Source: JAOUGY01 sp963825585
GTDB lineage: Bacteria > Actinomycetota > Acidimicrobiia > Spongiisociales > ZC4RG35
Direction: 5' to 3'
Length of the DNA stretch: 64,000 nucleotides
Assembly: GCA_963825585.1 (NCBI GenBank)
Contig: CAWGTX010000006.1
Location: 1,224,736 to 1,288,735 of the forward strand
The stretch's first letter is position 1, and every line of letters begins with the position of its first letter. A program made the translations under genes and the position numbers. Below, piece after piece: positions 36,239 to 45,144 of the stretch. The notes beneath the pieces were generated by a model. The model saw nothing but the letters and a program-made list of their open reading frames with translations. It made no database searches and was not told where the DNA came from.

Positions 36239-37702
36239 TCAGCGGTCGGTGCCGACCGCCTCCAGCTCCACCACGAACTCGGTCCGCTCGGTTCGCTGGT
36301 ACCTGAGCGATCCGCCCATCCGCTCGACGAGTGCCCGAGCCACGGACAGTCCAATACCGACTGAGTCGGGACTCTCCATCGTGGGTTGGCGCCCGAAGGG
36401 CCGGAAGGCGGCCTCCACCTGGGCGGGATCTATCCCCGCCCCGTGGTCGGCCACGATGATCACCGCCCGACCGGCATCGAGACGTACCTCGACCTCGATC
36501 GGAGACGCCCCATGGCGGACGGCATTGTTGACCAGATTTCGAACCACCTGGCGGAGCCGGGTCTGATCGCCCAAGGCCCTGAGCGGTTCCGCCGGTAGCG
36601 ACATGGAGATCGGCCCGTTCGTGAGTTGGAACGGCCGGAGCACCGAGGTCACGACACCGAGGGCGTCGAAGTCCTGGCGTGCGACGGTCAGAGCATCGTT
36701 GTCGATGCGGGCCACCACCAGGAGATCCTCGACCAACGACGCCACCTCTCTCGCCTGCTCGGCGATGATCTGATGGAACTCGGTGATCTGGGCCGGGTCG
36801 AGGTCTCCCCCGGCGAGCAGCTCCTCCGACAGGCCAAGGATGGCGGTGAGCGGGGTACGCACTTCGTGCGAGACCATGGTGATGAGCCGCAGATTGTCAT
36901 CTGCGGATCGTTGGAGCGCCGACCGCTCTGCGATGAGCCGCGAGATGTCCCTGTGTAGCACGACACATCCGCCGCCCGGGAGGCCGCTCACCTCGCACGA
37001 GTACCAGAAGGGGTGGTTTCCCTGCGAACGGGAGAACTCGATGGACCACTGACCGCCATCGGCCAGGATCCCGCGAACCCCGGCGTCGATCGCAATCGCC
37101 GCCTCGGATCCGGGATCACCTGCGCACGCGGCCAGGTACTCGACTCCCTTTCCCACGGCGTCGGGATCGACGCGGTTCTCGGAGGCGAAGCGGGTCCACT
37201 CACGGTTCACGGCGATGATCGACCCGCCGCTGTCGAGGATCACGGCCGCCGTCGGCAACGCATCGAGCACCAGCTTCGCCAGCTCGCCCCGATGTCGCGC
37301 CTCGGCCTCGGCGCGTCGAAGGGGAGTCAGATCGACCGAGATTCCCACCACACCCACCGGGACACCGGAGGCGTCGCGAACCATGCTGTTGGACACATGC
37401 GCCTCGACCGTGGTTCCGTCCTTGTGCGACACTGTGAGCTCGCCGTCCCAGGTTCCACCGGATGCGACGACGTCCATGATCTCGGCCGCCTGAGCGTTCT
37501 GCTCGGGACCGACCATCAGCTCGCCGATGGGTCGGCCGATGGCCTCGTCGGCCGTCCACCCGTAGATCTCCGTGGCATGGCGGTTCCACAACATCACGTG
37601 GCCGGTCAGATCGGTGACGATGACGGCGTTGCGGACCTGATCGAGGAGCAGAGCGCGCAGAACCGAGGGGTCGATGTCCGGCCCTCCACCGAACGGTGTC
37701 AC
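36239..37702 (-). CDS. Cytosolic PAS-domain sensor histidine kinase
   Basis: 487 residues without membrane helices. PAS 1 (about 15-130; IVTDLTGHVMLWNRHATEIYGW) is followed by a PAC-like GVVGISVDLTPLRRAEAEA, then PAS 2 (VILDSGGSIIAVNREW). The transmitter has H-box ITMVSHEVRTPLTAILGLS, N-box NLVNNAVRHG, and IVADHGAGIDP. It probably senses redox state or a small ligand. GTG 37702 has AGGAGG just upstream. No response regulator lies next to it, so this is an orphan kinase. Confidence 0.9.
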   Translation of the reverse strand: MTPFGGGPDIDPSVLRALLLDQVRNAVIVTDLTGHVMLWNRHATEIYGWTADEAIGRPIGELMVGPEQNAQAAEIMDVVASGGTWDGELTVSHKDGTTVEAHVSNSMVRDASGVPVGVVGISVDLTPLRRAEAEARHRGELAKLVLDALPTAAVILDSGGSIIAVNREWTRFASENRVDPDAVGKGVEYLAACAGDPGSEAAIAIDAGVRGILADGGQWSIEFSRSQGNHPFWYSCEVSGLPGGGCVVLHRDISRLIAERSALQRSADDNLRLITMVSHEVRTPLTAILGLSEELLAGGDLDPAQITEFHQIIAEQAREVASLVEDLLVVARIDNDALTVARQDFDALGVVTSVLRPFQLTNGPISMSLPAEPLRALGDQTRLRQVVRNLVNNAVRHGASPIEVEVRLDAGRAVIIVADHGAGIDPAQVEAAFRPFGRQPTMESPDSVGIGLSVARALVERMGGSLRYQRTERTEFVVELEAVGTDR

Positions 37703-37850
37703 TTGCGCCTCCTATGCCGTAGGTCGACTCGACGGCCACGACGCTGCACCACGATCCGCCTCATCGAGCACGGCCATGGCGTCGGCGAGCGTGCCCCCTT
37801 CGACCGCCTACCTGCGGTCGGCAGCCTACCCTGCCCCACAGGATGCACAG

Positions 37851-38990
37851 ATGAATCCGACCCCCGATCTCGAAACCTCCGGCCGGTTCTTCGACACCCG
37901 TGCTGCGTACACGATGTTCGTCACCGCCACCGACGAGAAGGCTCGGGTCGCCGAACGTCTCGGCGACCAGGCCGACGCCATCGAGGTGACACCACCGGGG
38001 CTGCGTCTCTTCGATGCAGGAATGGGCGACGCCTCCGTACTGAGTCACCTCATGCGCCGGTTGCACCGGAATCTCCCGCACATCCCCTGGCTGGTGGTCG
38101 CCAAGGAGATCTCGATCGAAGACGTTCGCCAGGCGCTGGCCAAACTCCCCGACCGACTGGTTGAACACCCAGAGACCGTTTTCGTCGTCACCAACATGCG
38201 GTTCTCGGAAGCACCGAGGTTGGCGCCGCTCGACAGCCACACCGATCTGACCTGGCGCGACATTCCCCTCGATGGAGACACCAGTCTCGACTTCACCGAG
38301 CAGATCCGCGGCATCCTCCCCCGACTCACTGACGACTGGCAGGTGAAGACCAGTCCGACAACCGGCAACCCCGTCTACGTGCGCCCGGCCGTGGTCGTGC
38401 TGTACCGCCGCGACCGCGAGTTCCTGCTCCGATCGCTCATCCCCACACCGGGTCGCGTCGACGGACGCTACGACCTGATCGTGGCGGCGCAGAGCTATCG
38501 AGCCCGAACCCCCGTGGCCACCAAGGTCGCCAACGTCCTGGTACCCCTGGCAAGGGCGCTCGCTCCCGGCGGCCGGATGGTTGGCATCCACTCCTACGGC
38601 AACGACCCTGGCCTCGAGATCACGTGTGGAGTGTGGCCCGACGAGCGGCCCTTCCCCCATCGACGAGCTGAGATCCTGGCCGAAGCGCGCCGCCAGCTCA
38701 ACGAACTCGACGATGCCTCACTCGAGTTCCCAAACCTGAGCGACGAGGAGTCCCTGTTCAGCTACCGGCTGCACACCATGCCATCCGACGAGACCGAACA
38801 CATCGGCACCTCGACGCTGGTGGCCGCCTTCACCGCCGCCGCCTACGTGGCCCAGATCGACGAAGCGCGTCTCTCGACCGCCATGTCGAACGGGACCTAT
38901 CTCGCAGCCACCCGCCAGGTGATCGACCGCCACGGAGCCGTGTGGTTCAACGACGAGATGTATCTGATCACCCGCTCGAGCAGCCGGTGA
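37851..38990 (+). CDS. SAM-dependent methyltransferase-like protein
   Basis: 379 residues. LRLFDAGMGDASVLSHLM resembles motif I of class I methyltransferases, and a late APGGRMVGIHSYGND looks like the post-IV region. Between them lies an unusual ~200-residue insertion with YLLPRLTDDW-like and VYVRPAVVVLYRRD segments. Methyl transfer is plausible but no substrate is suggested by the neighbours. ATG 37851 begins the folded part; the upstream open frame overlaps the kinase gene's start. The stop codon runs straight into an AACGTA heptad repeat. Confidence 0.65.
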   Translation: MNPTPDLETSGRFFDTRAAYTMFVTATDEKARVAERLGDQADAIEVTPPGLRLFDAGMGDASVLSHLMRRLHRNLPHIPWLVVAKEISIEDVRQALAKLPDRLVEHPETVFVVTNMRFSEAPRLAPLDSHTDLTWRDIPLDGDTSLDFTEQIRGILPRLTDDWQVKTSPTTGNPVYVRPAVVVLYRRDREFLLRSLIPTPGRVDGRYDLIVAAQSYRARTPVATKVANVLVPLARALAPGGRMVGIHSYGNDPGLEITCGVWPDERPFPHRRAEILAEARRQLNELDDASLEFPNLSDEESLFSYRLHTMPSDETEHIGTSTLVAAFTAAAYVAQIDEARLSTAMSNGTYLAATRQVIDRHGAVWFNDEMYLITRSSSR

Positions 38991-39201
38991 ACGTACAACG
39001 TAGAACGTAGAACGTTCAACGTCCGGCGCCTTGGTACCTGAGGCCGCTTCTCGGGGCCACCACCGGTCCGAGACGCTCCAAACTCGTTCGGGCTCGCTCA
39101 CTGACGACACTCCGCGGCTCCGCACCGAGCCGTTTCTGGCCCCGAGGCCTCGGACGCCACGAGGCCGCCGCCGTTGTACGTTCTACGTTGAACGTTCTAC
39201 C
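38988..39201. repeat. AACGTA heptad inverted repeat following the methyltransferase gene
   Basis: The left arm 38988-39022 is five heptads (GAACGTA CAACGTA GAACG...), beginning inside the TGA stop. The right arm 39173-39201 is TTGTACG TTCTACG TTGAACG TTCTACC, the reverse complement word order. About 150 bases between the arms contain GGGGCC/GGCCCC palindromes. No ORF. Same word family as 47078-47225 and parts of the 21.4-22.5 kb array. Confidence 0.85.
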
Positions 39202-39228
39202 TGACGCCCTGACCGGAGAGGCTCACTC

Positions 39229-40668
39229 TCACCAACTCTCATCCAGCGGCTTTCCTTCGGTGTAGCCGCTGGTGGACTGGATTCCAACGATGGCGTTGGC
39301 GTGGAACTCCTCGATCGTGCGGGCACCGGCGTAGGTGCAGGCGGAGCGAAGACCCATCACGATGCGATCGACGATGTCCTCCACACCCGGTGACGTACTC
39401 GACAGGTACATACGGGACGACGAGATGCCCTCTTCGAACAGTTCCTTGCGAGCGCGCTGGAAGGCGGACTCAGAACGTGACCGCCCGGTGACGGCCCGTT
39501 TCGACGCCATACCGAAATTCTCCTTGTAGAGACGGCCGTCGGCGTCGCGGAGGGTGTCGGCGGCCGACTCGAAGGTCCCGGCGAACCACGACCCGATCAT
39601 CACGCTGGCGGCACCCCCGGCCAGGGCGAGCGCCACGTCGCGGGGGTAGCGCACGCCCCCGTCGGCCCAGACGTGTTTGCCCCGGGCCCTGGCGGCGGCC
39701 GAACACTCGACGACGGCGGAGAACTGGGGGCGACCCACGCCCGTCATCATGCGGGTGGTGCACATCGCCCCCGGTCCCACCCCGATCTTGATGATGTCGG
39801 CACCGGCGTCGATGAGGTCGATCGTCCCGGCGGCGGTGACCACGTTGCCCGCCACCACCGTGTGGTCGGGGGCCACCCGACGAACGGAGGCGAGAGCCTC
39901 GAGGGTCTTCTGCTGGTGGCCGTGGGCGGTGTCGACGACGATGACATCGACGCCGGCCTCGACCAGGTCGATGGTGGCGGCGGCGACATCACCGTTCACA
40001 CCTACCGCCGCACCCACCAGCAGCCGGCCCGAGGCATCGGTCGCCGCCGAGTAGACGGTGGACCTGAGGGCGCTCTGTTCGGTGATCACCCCGGTGAGGC
40101 GCCTGTCGGCATCGACGACCGGTGCCATGTGCACCCGGCGTTCGGCCAGTTCGCGGAACATCTCCTCCACCGCCAGCGAGGCGTCGAGCGTGATGGGGTG
40201 GCGGCGCATGACTTCGTGGAGCGGTGTGAACCGATCGAAGCCCGAGCCATCGGATTCGGTGTAGATGCCGACGGGGCGCTGGTCCTCGTCCACGATGATC
40301 ACCGCACCGTGGGAGCGTTTGTGGATGAGGTCGACGGCGTTGTTGATGGTGTCGGTGGGGCTCAGCGTGATGGCGGTGTCCAGCACCAGGTGGCGGCTCT
40401 TGACGAAGGCGGTCATGTCTGCGATCGCACCGGCCGGCGCATCCTGGGGAAACACCGCGATCCCGCCCCGCCGGGCGATCGTCTCAGCCATCCGCCGGCC
40501 GGAGACGGCCGTCATGTTCGCCACCACCACCGGGATCGTGGTGCCCACCCCGTCCGGAGTGGTGAGATCCACGTCCATCCGAGAGGCCATGTCGCTGAAG
40601 GTAGGTGCCAGGAACACGTCGGAATAGGTGAGGTCGTGACTGGGGATCAGGTCGTTCAGGTACCGCAT
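39229..40668 (-). CDS. guaB1: IMP dehydrogenase-related protein GuaB1 (probable GMP reductase)
   Basis: 479 residues. TIM-barrel stretches VDVIVVDTAHGHQQ, AGNVVTAAGTIDLIDAGADIIKIGVGPGAMCTTR (with the catalytic-loop Cys) and WADGGVRYPRDVALALAGGA are clear. Two CBS domains sit in the N-terminal half (around residues 95-215). This order and length fit the actinobacterial GuaB1 subgroup, for which GMP reductase activity has been shown, not true IMPDH. ATG 40668 begins MRYLNDLIPSHDLTYSDVFL; the longer open frame is not needed. A TACCCT box lies 9 bases upstream. Confidence 0.88.
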   Translation of the reverse strand: MRYLNDLIPSHDLTYSDVFLAPTFSDMASRMDVDLTTPDGVGTTIPVVVANMTAVSGRRMAETIARRGGIAVFPQDAPAGAIADMTAFVKSRHLVLDTAITLSPTDTINNAVDLIHKRSHGAVIIVDEDQRPVGIYTESDGSGFDRFTPLHEVMRRHPITLDASLAVEEMFRELAERRVHMAPVVDADRRLTGVITEQSALRSTVYSAATDASGRLLVGAAVGVNGDVAAATIDLVEAGVDVIVVDTAHGHQQKTLEALASVRRVAPDHTVVAGNVVTAAGTIDLIDAGADIIKIGVGPGAMCTTRMMTGVGRPQFSAVVECSAAARARGKHVWADGGVRYPRDVALALAGGAASVMIGSWFAGTFESAADTLRDADGRLYKENFGMASKRAVTGRSRSESAFQRARKELFEEGISSSRMYLSSTSPGVEDIVDRIVMGLRSACTYAGARTIEEFHANAIVGIQSTSGYTEGKPLDESW

Positions 40669-40750
40669 CGAAGCCGCAGGGTATCCGGATTCGTGTGATG
40701 CGGCAGGCCCGAACCCATCGGATCCGTCTGGGAAACGGCCCCGGGCGGGG

Positions 40751-40756
40751 TAACTT
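40751..40756 (+). promoter_or_regulatory. -10 box (TAACTT) of the DUF368 gene
   Basis: TAACTT ends 7 bases before ATG 40764. It is divergent from the guaB1 promoter about 75 bases away. Confidence 0.4.
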
Positions 40757-40763
40757 GACGGAC

Positions 40764-41681
40764 ATGGCATCCACCGAGGTCACCACCGAACGCGCCGCTC
40801 CCCTGGCCCATGTCGTCCATGGGCTCATGATGGGGGTGGCGGATTCCATCCCCGGGATCAGCGGTGGCACCATCGCGTTCGTCGTCGGAATCTACGACCG
40901 CCTGCTGGACTCCGTTGGTCAGGGTTTCCGGGCCATCCTCTCCCTGGTTCGCCTCGATCTCACGGGAACCAGGCGACATCTCGGCCTGGTGCAGTGGAAG
41001 CTCATCGTCCCCTTGTTCGCCGGTATCGGTACCGCGGTGATCATTGCGGCCGGAATCGTTCCCGACCTGCTCGAGCGTTACCCTTCACAGGCGAGGGCGG
41101 TCTTCCTGGGGATGGTGGGAGCATCGATCGCCGTTCCCTGGTCGCGGATGTCCGAGCGGGCCGGGGCCCACCTCGCTGTGGCGGTCGTCTCGGCCATCGC
41201 CGCCTTCGTTCTGTCCGGCCTACCGCCGGGCACCGTGACGGATCCATCGACGACCCAGGTCTTCCTGGCCGCCATGATCGCAATCTGCGCCATGATCCTC
41301 CCCGGCGTGAGCGGCGCATTCCTGCTGCTCGTGCTCGGCATGTACGAACCGACCCTCGACGCCGTCCACGAGCGCGACCTGGCGTACGTCGCCGTGTTCG
41401 CCGGCGGAGCCGTCATCGGTCTCGGGTCGTTCTCGATCGTCCTGGGCGCAGCTCTCCGCCGATTCCACGACACCACCATGGCCATCCTGATCGGGCTCAT
41501 GGTCGGATCGCTTCGGGCGCTGTGGCCATGGCAAACCGACGACCGTGGCCTGGTCGGTCCCGAGAGCGGGTCGTCGCTGGCGGCGGCCGGAGCGCTGACG
41601 GTGGCCGGATTCGGCATCGTGTGGGCGATCGAGCGCTTCGGCTCGAAGAAGGCCGACGCCACGCCGCATGTCGCTCGCTGA
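40764..41681 (+). CDS. DUF368 membrane protein (probable polyprenyl-phosphate translocase family)
   Basis: 305 residues with about eight hydrophobic segments. The family signature MGVADSIPGISGGTIAFVVGIYDRLL opens the protein and a second inverted-repeat half carries ILPGVSGAFLLLVLGMYEP. DUF368 proteins have been reported to flip undecaprenyl phosphate across the membrane, so a role in cell-wall lipid carrier recycling is likely. Single gene by context; leaderless promoter. Confidence 0.9.
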   Translation: MASTEVTTERAAPLAHVVHGLMMGVADSIPGISGGTIAFVVGIYDRLLDSVGQGFRAILSLVRLDLTGTRRHLGLVQWKLIVPLFAGIGTAVIIAAGIVPDLLERYPSQARAVFLGMVGASIAVPWSRMSERAGAHLAVAVVSAIAAFVLSGLPPGTVTDPSTTQVFLAAMIAICAMILPGVSGAFLLLVLGMYEPTLDAVHERDLAYVAVFAGGAVIGLGSFSIVLGAALRRFHDTTMAILIGLMVGSLRALWPWQTDDRGLVGPESGSSLAAAGALTVAGFGIVWAIERFGSKKADATPHVAR

Positions 41682-41720
41682 GAGTTCGGCACTCGATCGA
41701 GTGAATCGGGGATGGATGCC

Positions 41721-41742
41721 GGAGCCGTGGTCTTCCGGCTCC
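41721..41742 (+). terminator. Possible terminator after DUF368
   Basis: GGAGCCG (41721-41727) pairs with CGGCTCC (41736-41742) across an 8-base loop, 40 bases after the stop. No T run follows. Confidence 0.35.
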
Positions 41743-41873
41743 TCGATCCTCGCCCCCCGCTTCCCCTCGCTCCGACCGACTCGGGCTAAACCCTCGCTCT
41801 CCGGCGCCGATGAGGAGTGGAGAGCATCCCGGCCGCCCGAAGGCCATCGACGAGTCAGTACCAGGAGCGGGGA

Positions 41874-43019
41874 ATGAGTGTCCAGGCTTTGTTCATCGAC
41901 GACGACCCACGCGTGCTCGCGGAGTTCGAGCAGCTGGTGTCTTCCGGTAGCCTGGGCATCGTCGCCACCATCGCTTCATCACCGGAAGAAGGACTGAACG
42001 CCCTGAGGTCCGGCAGATACGAGGTGATCGTTGCCGGTGCCGGCTCCCCCACCGACAAGACCGTTGGTGTCCTCCGGGAAGTGGCTTCGAACCATCCGAC
42101 CGTCGCCCGCCTCCTCGTGACATCCGATCGGAACGCCTCCCGCAGTGGCCTCGCCGAGCAGTACCTGTGGCGCCCCTTCGACGCGGACAAGCTGCGCATC
42201 GCCGTGCTCGCCGCCACCCACCTGCGTGGCCGCGTCACGCCGGAGCGTCTCGCCGCCCTGGTCAACGGGTCCACGAAGATTCCCACCCTTCCCGACATCT
42301 ACGTGAAGATCCAGGAGGAACTGCGTTCCTCGGATCCATCGATGGCGAAGGTCGGCGAACTGGTCAAGAACGACCCCGCCACTTCCGTGAAGGTGCTGCA
42401 GACGGTGAACTCGGCGATCTTCGGCTTTCGCAACGAAGTGGGCGACGTGGCTCAAGCCACCGCCCTGCTCGGTCTCAACACCATCACGTCGCTGGTGCTG
42501 GCGGTGGGCGTGTTCCAACAGGCCTCCGGACTCGACCGCAAGCTCATCGAGGAACTGTGGCAGGAGTCCCTTCGGGTCAGTGCCATCGCCCGTCGCATCG
42601 CCTCCGTCGAGGGACTCGACCGCCGCACCACCGAGGAGAGTCAGCTGGCCGGCCTGCTCCACGACATCGGCGAACTGGTGCTCTTCCAGAACTGGCGGGA
42701 TGACTTCCTGGAGATCAGCCCGACCAACCGGCTCGAGGACGAGCGCAAGCGATTCGGCGCAACCCACGCCGACCTGGGCGGGTACCTGTGTGCACTCTGG
42801 GACCTTCCCTCCGAGGTGATTCGTGCCGTCGCCAACCATCACGTGCCTTCGGCGGTGCCGGCTTCGACAGTCACCGCCACCACCGTGGTACACGCGGCCC
42901 GGGCGCTGGTGAATGCCGGAGGCGATCCAGAGACTGCGGCGTTCGACCTGGCCCACCTCGAGCAGGTCGAGGCATCCGGGCGCCTCGAGGTTTGGGCGAA
43001 GGCCGCTCAGGACGCCTGA
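41874..43019 (+). CDS. HDOD-domain signalling protein with degenerate receiver
   Basis: 381 residues. The N-terminal ~120 residues have a response-regulator receiver shape (MSVQALFIDDDPRVLAEFEQ) but the strand that should hold the phospho-Asp reads VIVAGAGSP, with Ala-Gly at residues 54-55. The rest is an HDOD domain (IPTLPDIYVKIQEEL, LVKNDPATSVKVLQTVNSA, LLGLNTITSLVLAVGVF, and the GLLHDIGELVLF HD-like site). HDOD proteins scaffold signalling for motility, stress or cell cycle. AGGAGCGGGGA precedes ATG 41874. Its last 13 bases overlap the convergent GNAT gene. Confidence 0.88.
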   Translation: MSVQALFIDDDPRVLAEFEQLVSSGSLGIVATIASSPEEGLNALRSGRYEVIVAGAGSPTDKTVGVLREVASNHPTVARLLVTSDRNASRSGLAEQYLWRPFDADKLRIAVLAATHLRGRVTPERLAALVNGSTKIPTLPDIYVKIQEELRSSDPSMAKVGELVKNDPATSVKVLQTVNSAIFGFRNEVGDVAQATALLGLNTITSLVLAVGVFQQASGLDRKLIEELWQESLRVSAIARRIASVEGLDRRTTEESQLAGLLHDIGELVLFQNWRDDFLEISPTNRLEDERKRFGATHADLGGYLCALWDLPSEVIRAVANHHVPSAVPASTVTATTVVHAARALVNAGGDPETAAFDLAHLEQVEASGRLEVWAKAAQDA

Positions 43020-43801
43020 GCGTCCGAACCGGGCCGCCGGAAGGTCAGGTCCACACCGAACAGCCGGAACCCGGCTCGCTCGATGTTGCGGGCGGATCCT
43101 CCACCCGCCGCCGCCGTGCAGGTGGCGATGTCACAACCCACGGTGGCGGCCAGCCACAGTCGATGCCGGAGCAGCACGCTCTGCAGCCCACGACCCCGAA
43201 ACCCCGGAGCGGTGGCCGCACCCCCCAGTAGTCCCCGTCCATCTCGCACGATGAGCGACCCGACCGCGGCCGGTCGACCGTCGCACACGGCGAGGAGGTC
43301 GATGGCACCTTCGATCGAGTGAGCCGCCTGCGCAAAGGCATCCGACACCGACCTGTCGGGAAACTGGCAGGCGTGAACGTCCATCCAGTCCAGAAGGCGT
43401 TCATCGTCCACGATGACCACACCATCGCCTTGCCTGCCCTCGGAAGCGGGCACACCGATCAGGTACACGTTGTCGACCCCCGACAGCCGGTACCCGGCAT
43501 GGGCCATCAGTTCCAGGGTCTCATCCGCGACACCACCCGTGAGCAGGACTTCAGGTGTCACCCCGGCGGCCTCTGACACCTGCGTCACCCGATCCAGGTC
43601 CGCAGCCGTCAGCTCGGCGGGTCCGATCCCGCGCAACCCGTTGAGGTACGAACCCGGGCCCGTCACCAACATCAGCCCCGAACCGATCGGTTCCACGATC
43701 CCGCCATGCGCCCGAGTGATGGCCTCGTCATCCGCCAGGGCGGCACGACGAAGCCGTTCCACGAGATCCGGTGAGACAGCCGAAGACGCGAAGGGCGACA
43801 T
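43007..43801 (-). CDS. GNAT family acetyltransferase
   Basis: 264 residues. The C-terminal GNAT core has motif A PGFRGRGLQSVLLRHRLWLA (acetyl-CoA loop) and GGGSARNIERAGFRLFGV (motif B). The N-terminal half, about 120 residues, resembles a degenerate second GNAT unit, as in many two-lobed actinobacterial members. ATG 43801 is chosen over ATG 43876 because the extra residues look unstructured; this is not certain. Substrate unknown. Convergent with the HDOD gene, with a 13-base overlap. Confidence 0.82.
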   Translation of the reverse strand: MSPFASSAVSPDLVERLRRAALADDEAITRAHGGIVEPIGSGLMLVTGPGSYLNGLRGIGPAELTAADLDRVTQVSEAAGVTPEVLLTGGVADETLELMAHAGYRLSGVDNVYLIGVPASEGRQGDGVVIVDDERLLDWMDVHACQFPDRSVSDAFAQAAHSIEGAIDLLAVCDGRPAAVGSLIVRDGRGLLGGAATAPGFRGRGLQSVLLRHRLWLAATVGCDIATCTAAAGGGSARNIERAGFRLFGVDLTFRRPGSDAQAS

Positions 43802-44044
43802 GACGGGTGACGCTACCCCTGCGCCACGTGGGACGCCGCCGCGTTCCGAACACACCACCGTGAGGTGGCTGAGCATGACGCCTCCTCCGGCCGAACGGAC
43901 TGCCCAACCATGTCGAACGGGTGCAATGGCGTCTCGTCAGCCATGACGCTCGCTCCGGCCATGGCCCGACCGCCGCGGTAGGGCCACGTCGCATCGGGAG
44001 GAGCGTCGCCGTGCGATACTCGACCGGGAACACCGGGAGGACGC

Positions 44045-45070
44045 ATGAAGCTGGGTCTCGTGGTCGGATATTGGGGCGCTGGCCCACCTGTTGGGGTGGA
44101 GGAGCAGATCCGCATGGCAGACGAGTTGGGGTTCGACTCGATGTGGAGTGCCGAGGCGTACGGGTCAGATGCGTTCACACCGCTCGCCTGGTGGGGCTCG
44201 AAGACCCGGTCGATCAAACTGGGTACCGCCATCGCCCAGATGTCGGCGCGCACGCCGGCCGCCACCGCCATGGCGGCCATGACCATGGACCATCTCACCG
44301 AGGGCCGCTTCATCCTCGGCCTCGGCGCATCCGGACCCCAAGTGGTGGAGGGTTGGTACGGGATGCCCTATCCGAAGCCACTGGCCCGTACCCGTGAGTA
44401 CGTCGAGATCGTGCGCAAGGTGATCGCGCGCCAGGACCCGGTGTCGTACGACGGAGAGCACTACACACTCCCGTACCGGGGCGGTGCCGGGTTGGGCAAG
44501 CCGCTCAAGTCGACCATTCACCCCTATCGGAGCGACCTGCCGGTCTACCTGGCGGCGGAAGGCCCCAAGAATGTGGCCCTGGCAGCCGAGATCGCCGACG
44601 GATGGCTGCCGTTCTGGTTTTCACCGTCATCGGACGAGTTCTATCGCACGGCGCTTGCCGAAGGCTTCGGCCGGTCCGGCGCCCGGCGCGACGCCAAGAG
44701 TTTCGAGGTCGCATGCCCCGTCCCGGTCGTGATCGACGACGATCCCGAGAAGGCGGCCGACACGATCCGTCCCATGCTGGCTCTGTACGTGGGAGGGATG
44801 GGCGCCAAGGGCGCCAACTTCCACTTCGACGTCATCGCCCGCATGGGATACGAAGAGGAGGCGACCCGTATCCAGGAGCTGTATCTGGCGGGCAGAAAGG
44901 CCGAAGCCGTCGCCTCGATTCCGCTCCACATGATCGAGGACATCGCCCTCGTGGGCCCTCCCGCCAAGATCAAAGAGGAACTCCCCCGTTGGGAGGCCAC
45001 CGTGATCACCACCATGCTGATCTCGGGACCGCCACCGTTGCTCGAGGCCGTGTCCCGGCTCATGGGGTGA
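44045..45070 (+). CDS. LLM class F420-dependent oxidoreductase
   Basis: 341 residues, a bacterial luciferase-like TIM barrel: MKLGLVVGYWGAG, EEQIRMADELGFDSMWSAEAY, IKLGTAIAQMSARTPAATAM, and GRFILGLGASGPQVVEGWYG. The F420-type signatures (SAR-P-ATAM, LGLGASGPQVVEGW) suggest deazaflavin, not FMN, as cofactor. It transfers hydride to or from an unknown alcohol, aldehyde or enone. GGGAGGACGC precedes ATG 44045. The MFS gene starts 74 bases downstream. Confidence 0.88.
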   Translation: MKLGLVVGYWGAGPPVGVEEQIRMADELGFDSMWSAEAYGSDAFTPLAWWGSKTRSIKLGTAIAQMSARTPAATAMAAMTMDHLTEGRFILGLGASGPQVVEGWYGMPYPKPLARTREYVEIVRKVIARQDPVSYDGEHYTLPYRGGAGLGKPLKSTIHPYRSDLPVYLAAEGPKNVALAAEIADGWLPFWFSPSSDEFYRTALAEGFGRSGARRDAKSFEVACPVPVVIDDDPEKAADTIRPMLALYVGGMGAKGANFHFDVIARMGYEEEATRIQELYLAGRKAEAVASIPLHMIEDIALVGPPAKIKEELPRWEATVITTMLISGPPPLLEAVSRLMG

Positions 45071-45132
45071 GCCCCGCCGGCGGTGACACCACCGTGAACC
45101 ATCGGCCGAACCGGACCGCGCAGGAGCGCCGG

Positions 45133-45138
45133 TAGCCT
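45133..45138 (+). promoter_or_regulatory. -10 box (TAGCCT) of the MFS gene
   Basis: TAGCCT followed by 6 bases and GTG 45145; leaderless. It implies the MFS gene has its own promoter and is not just read through from the LLM gene. Confidence 0.45.
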
Positions 45139-45144
45139 GCGATC

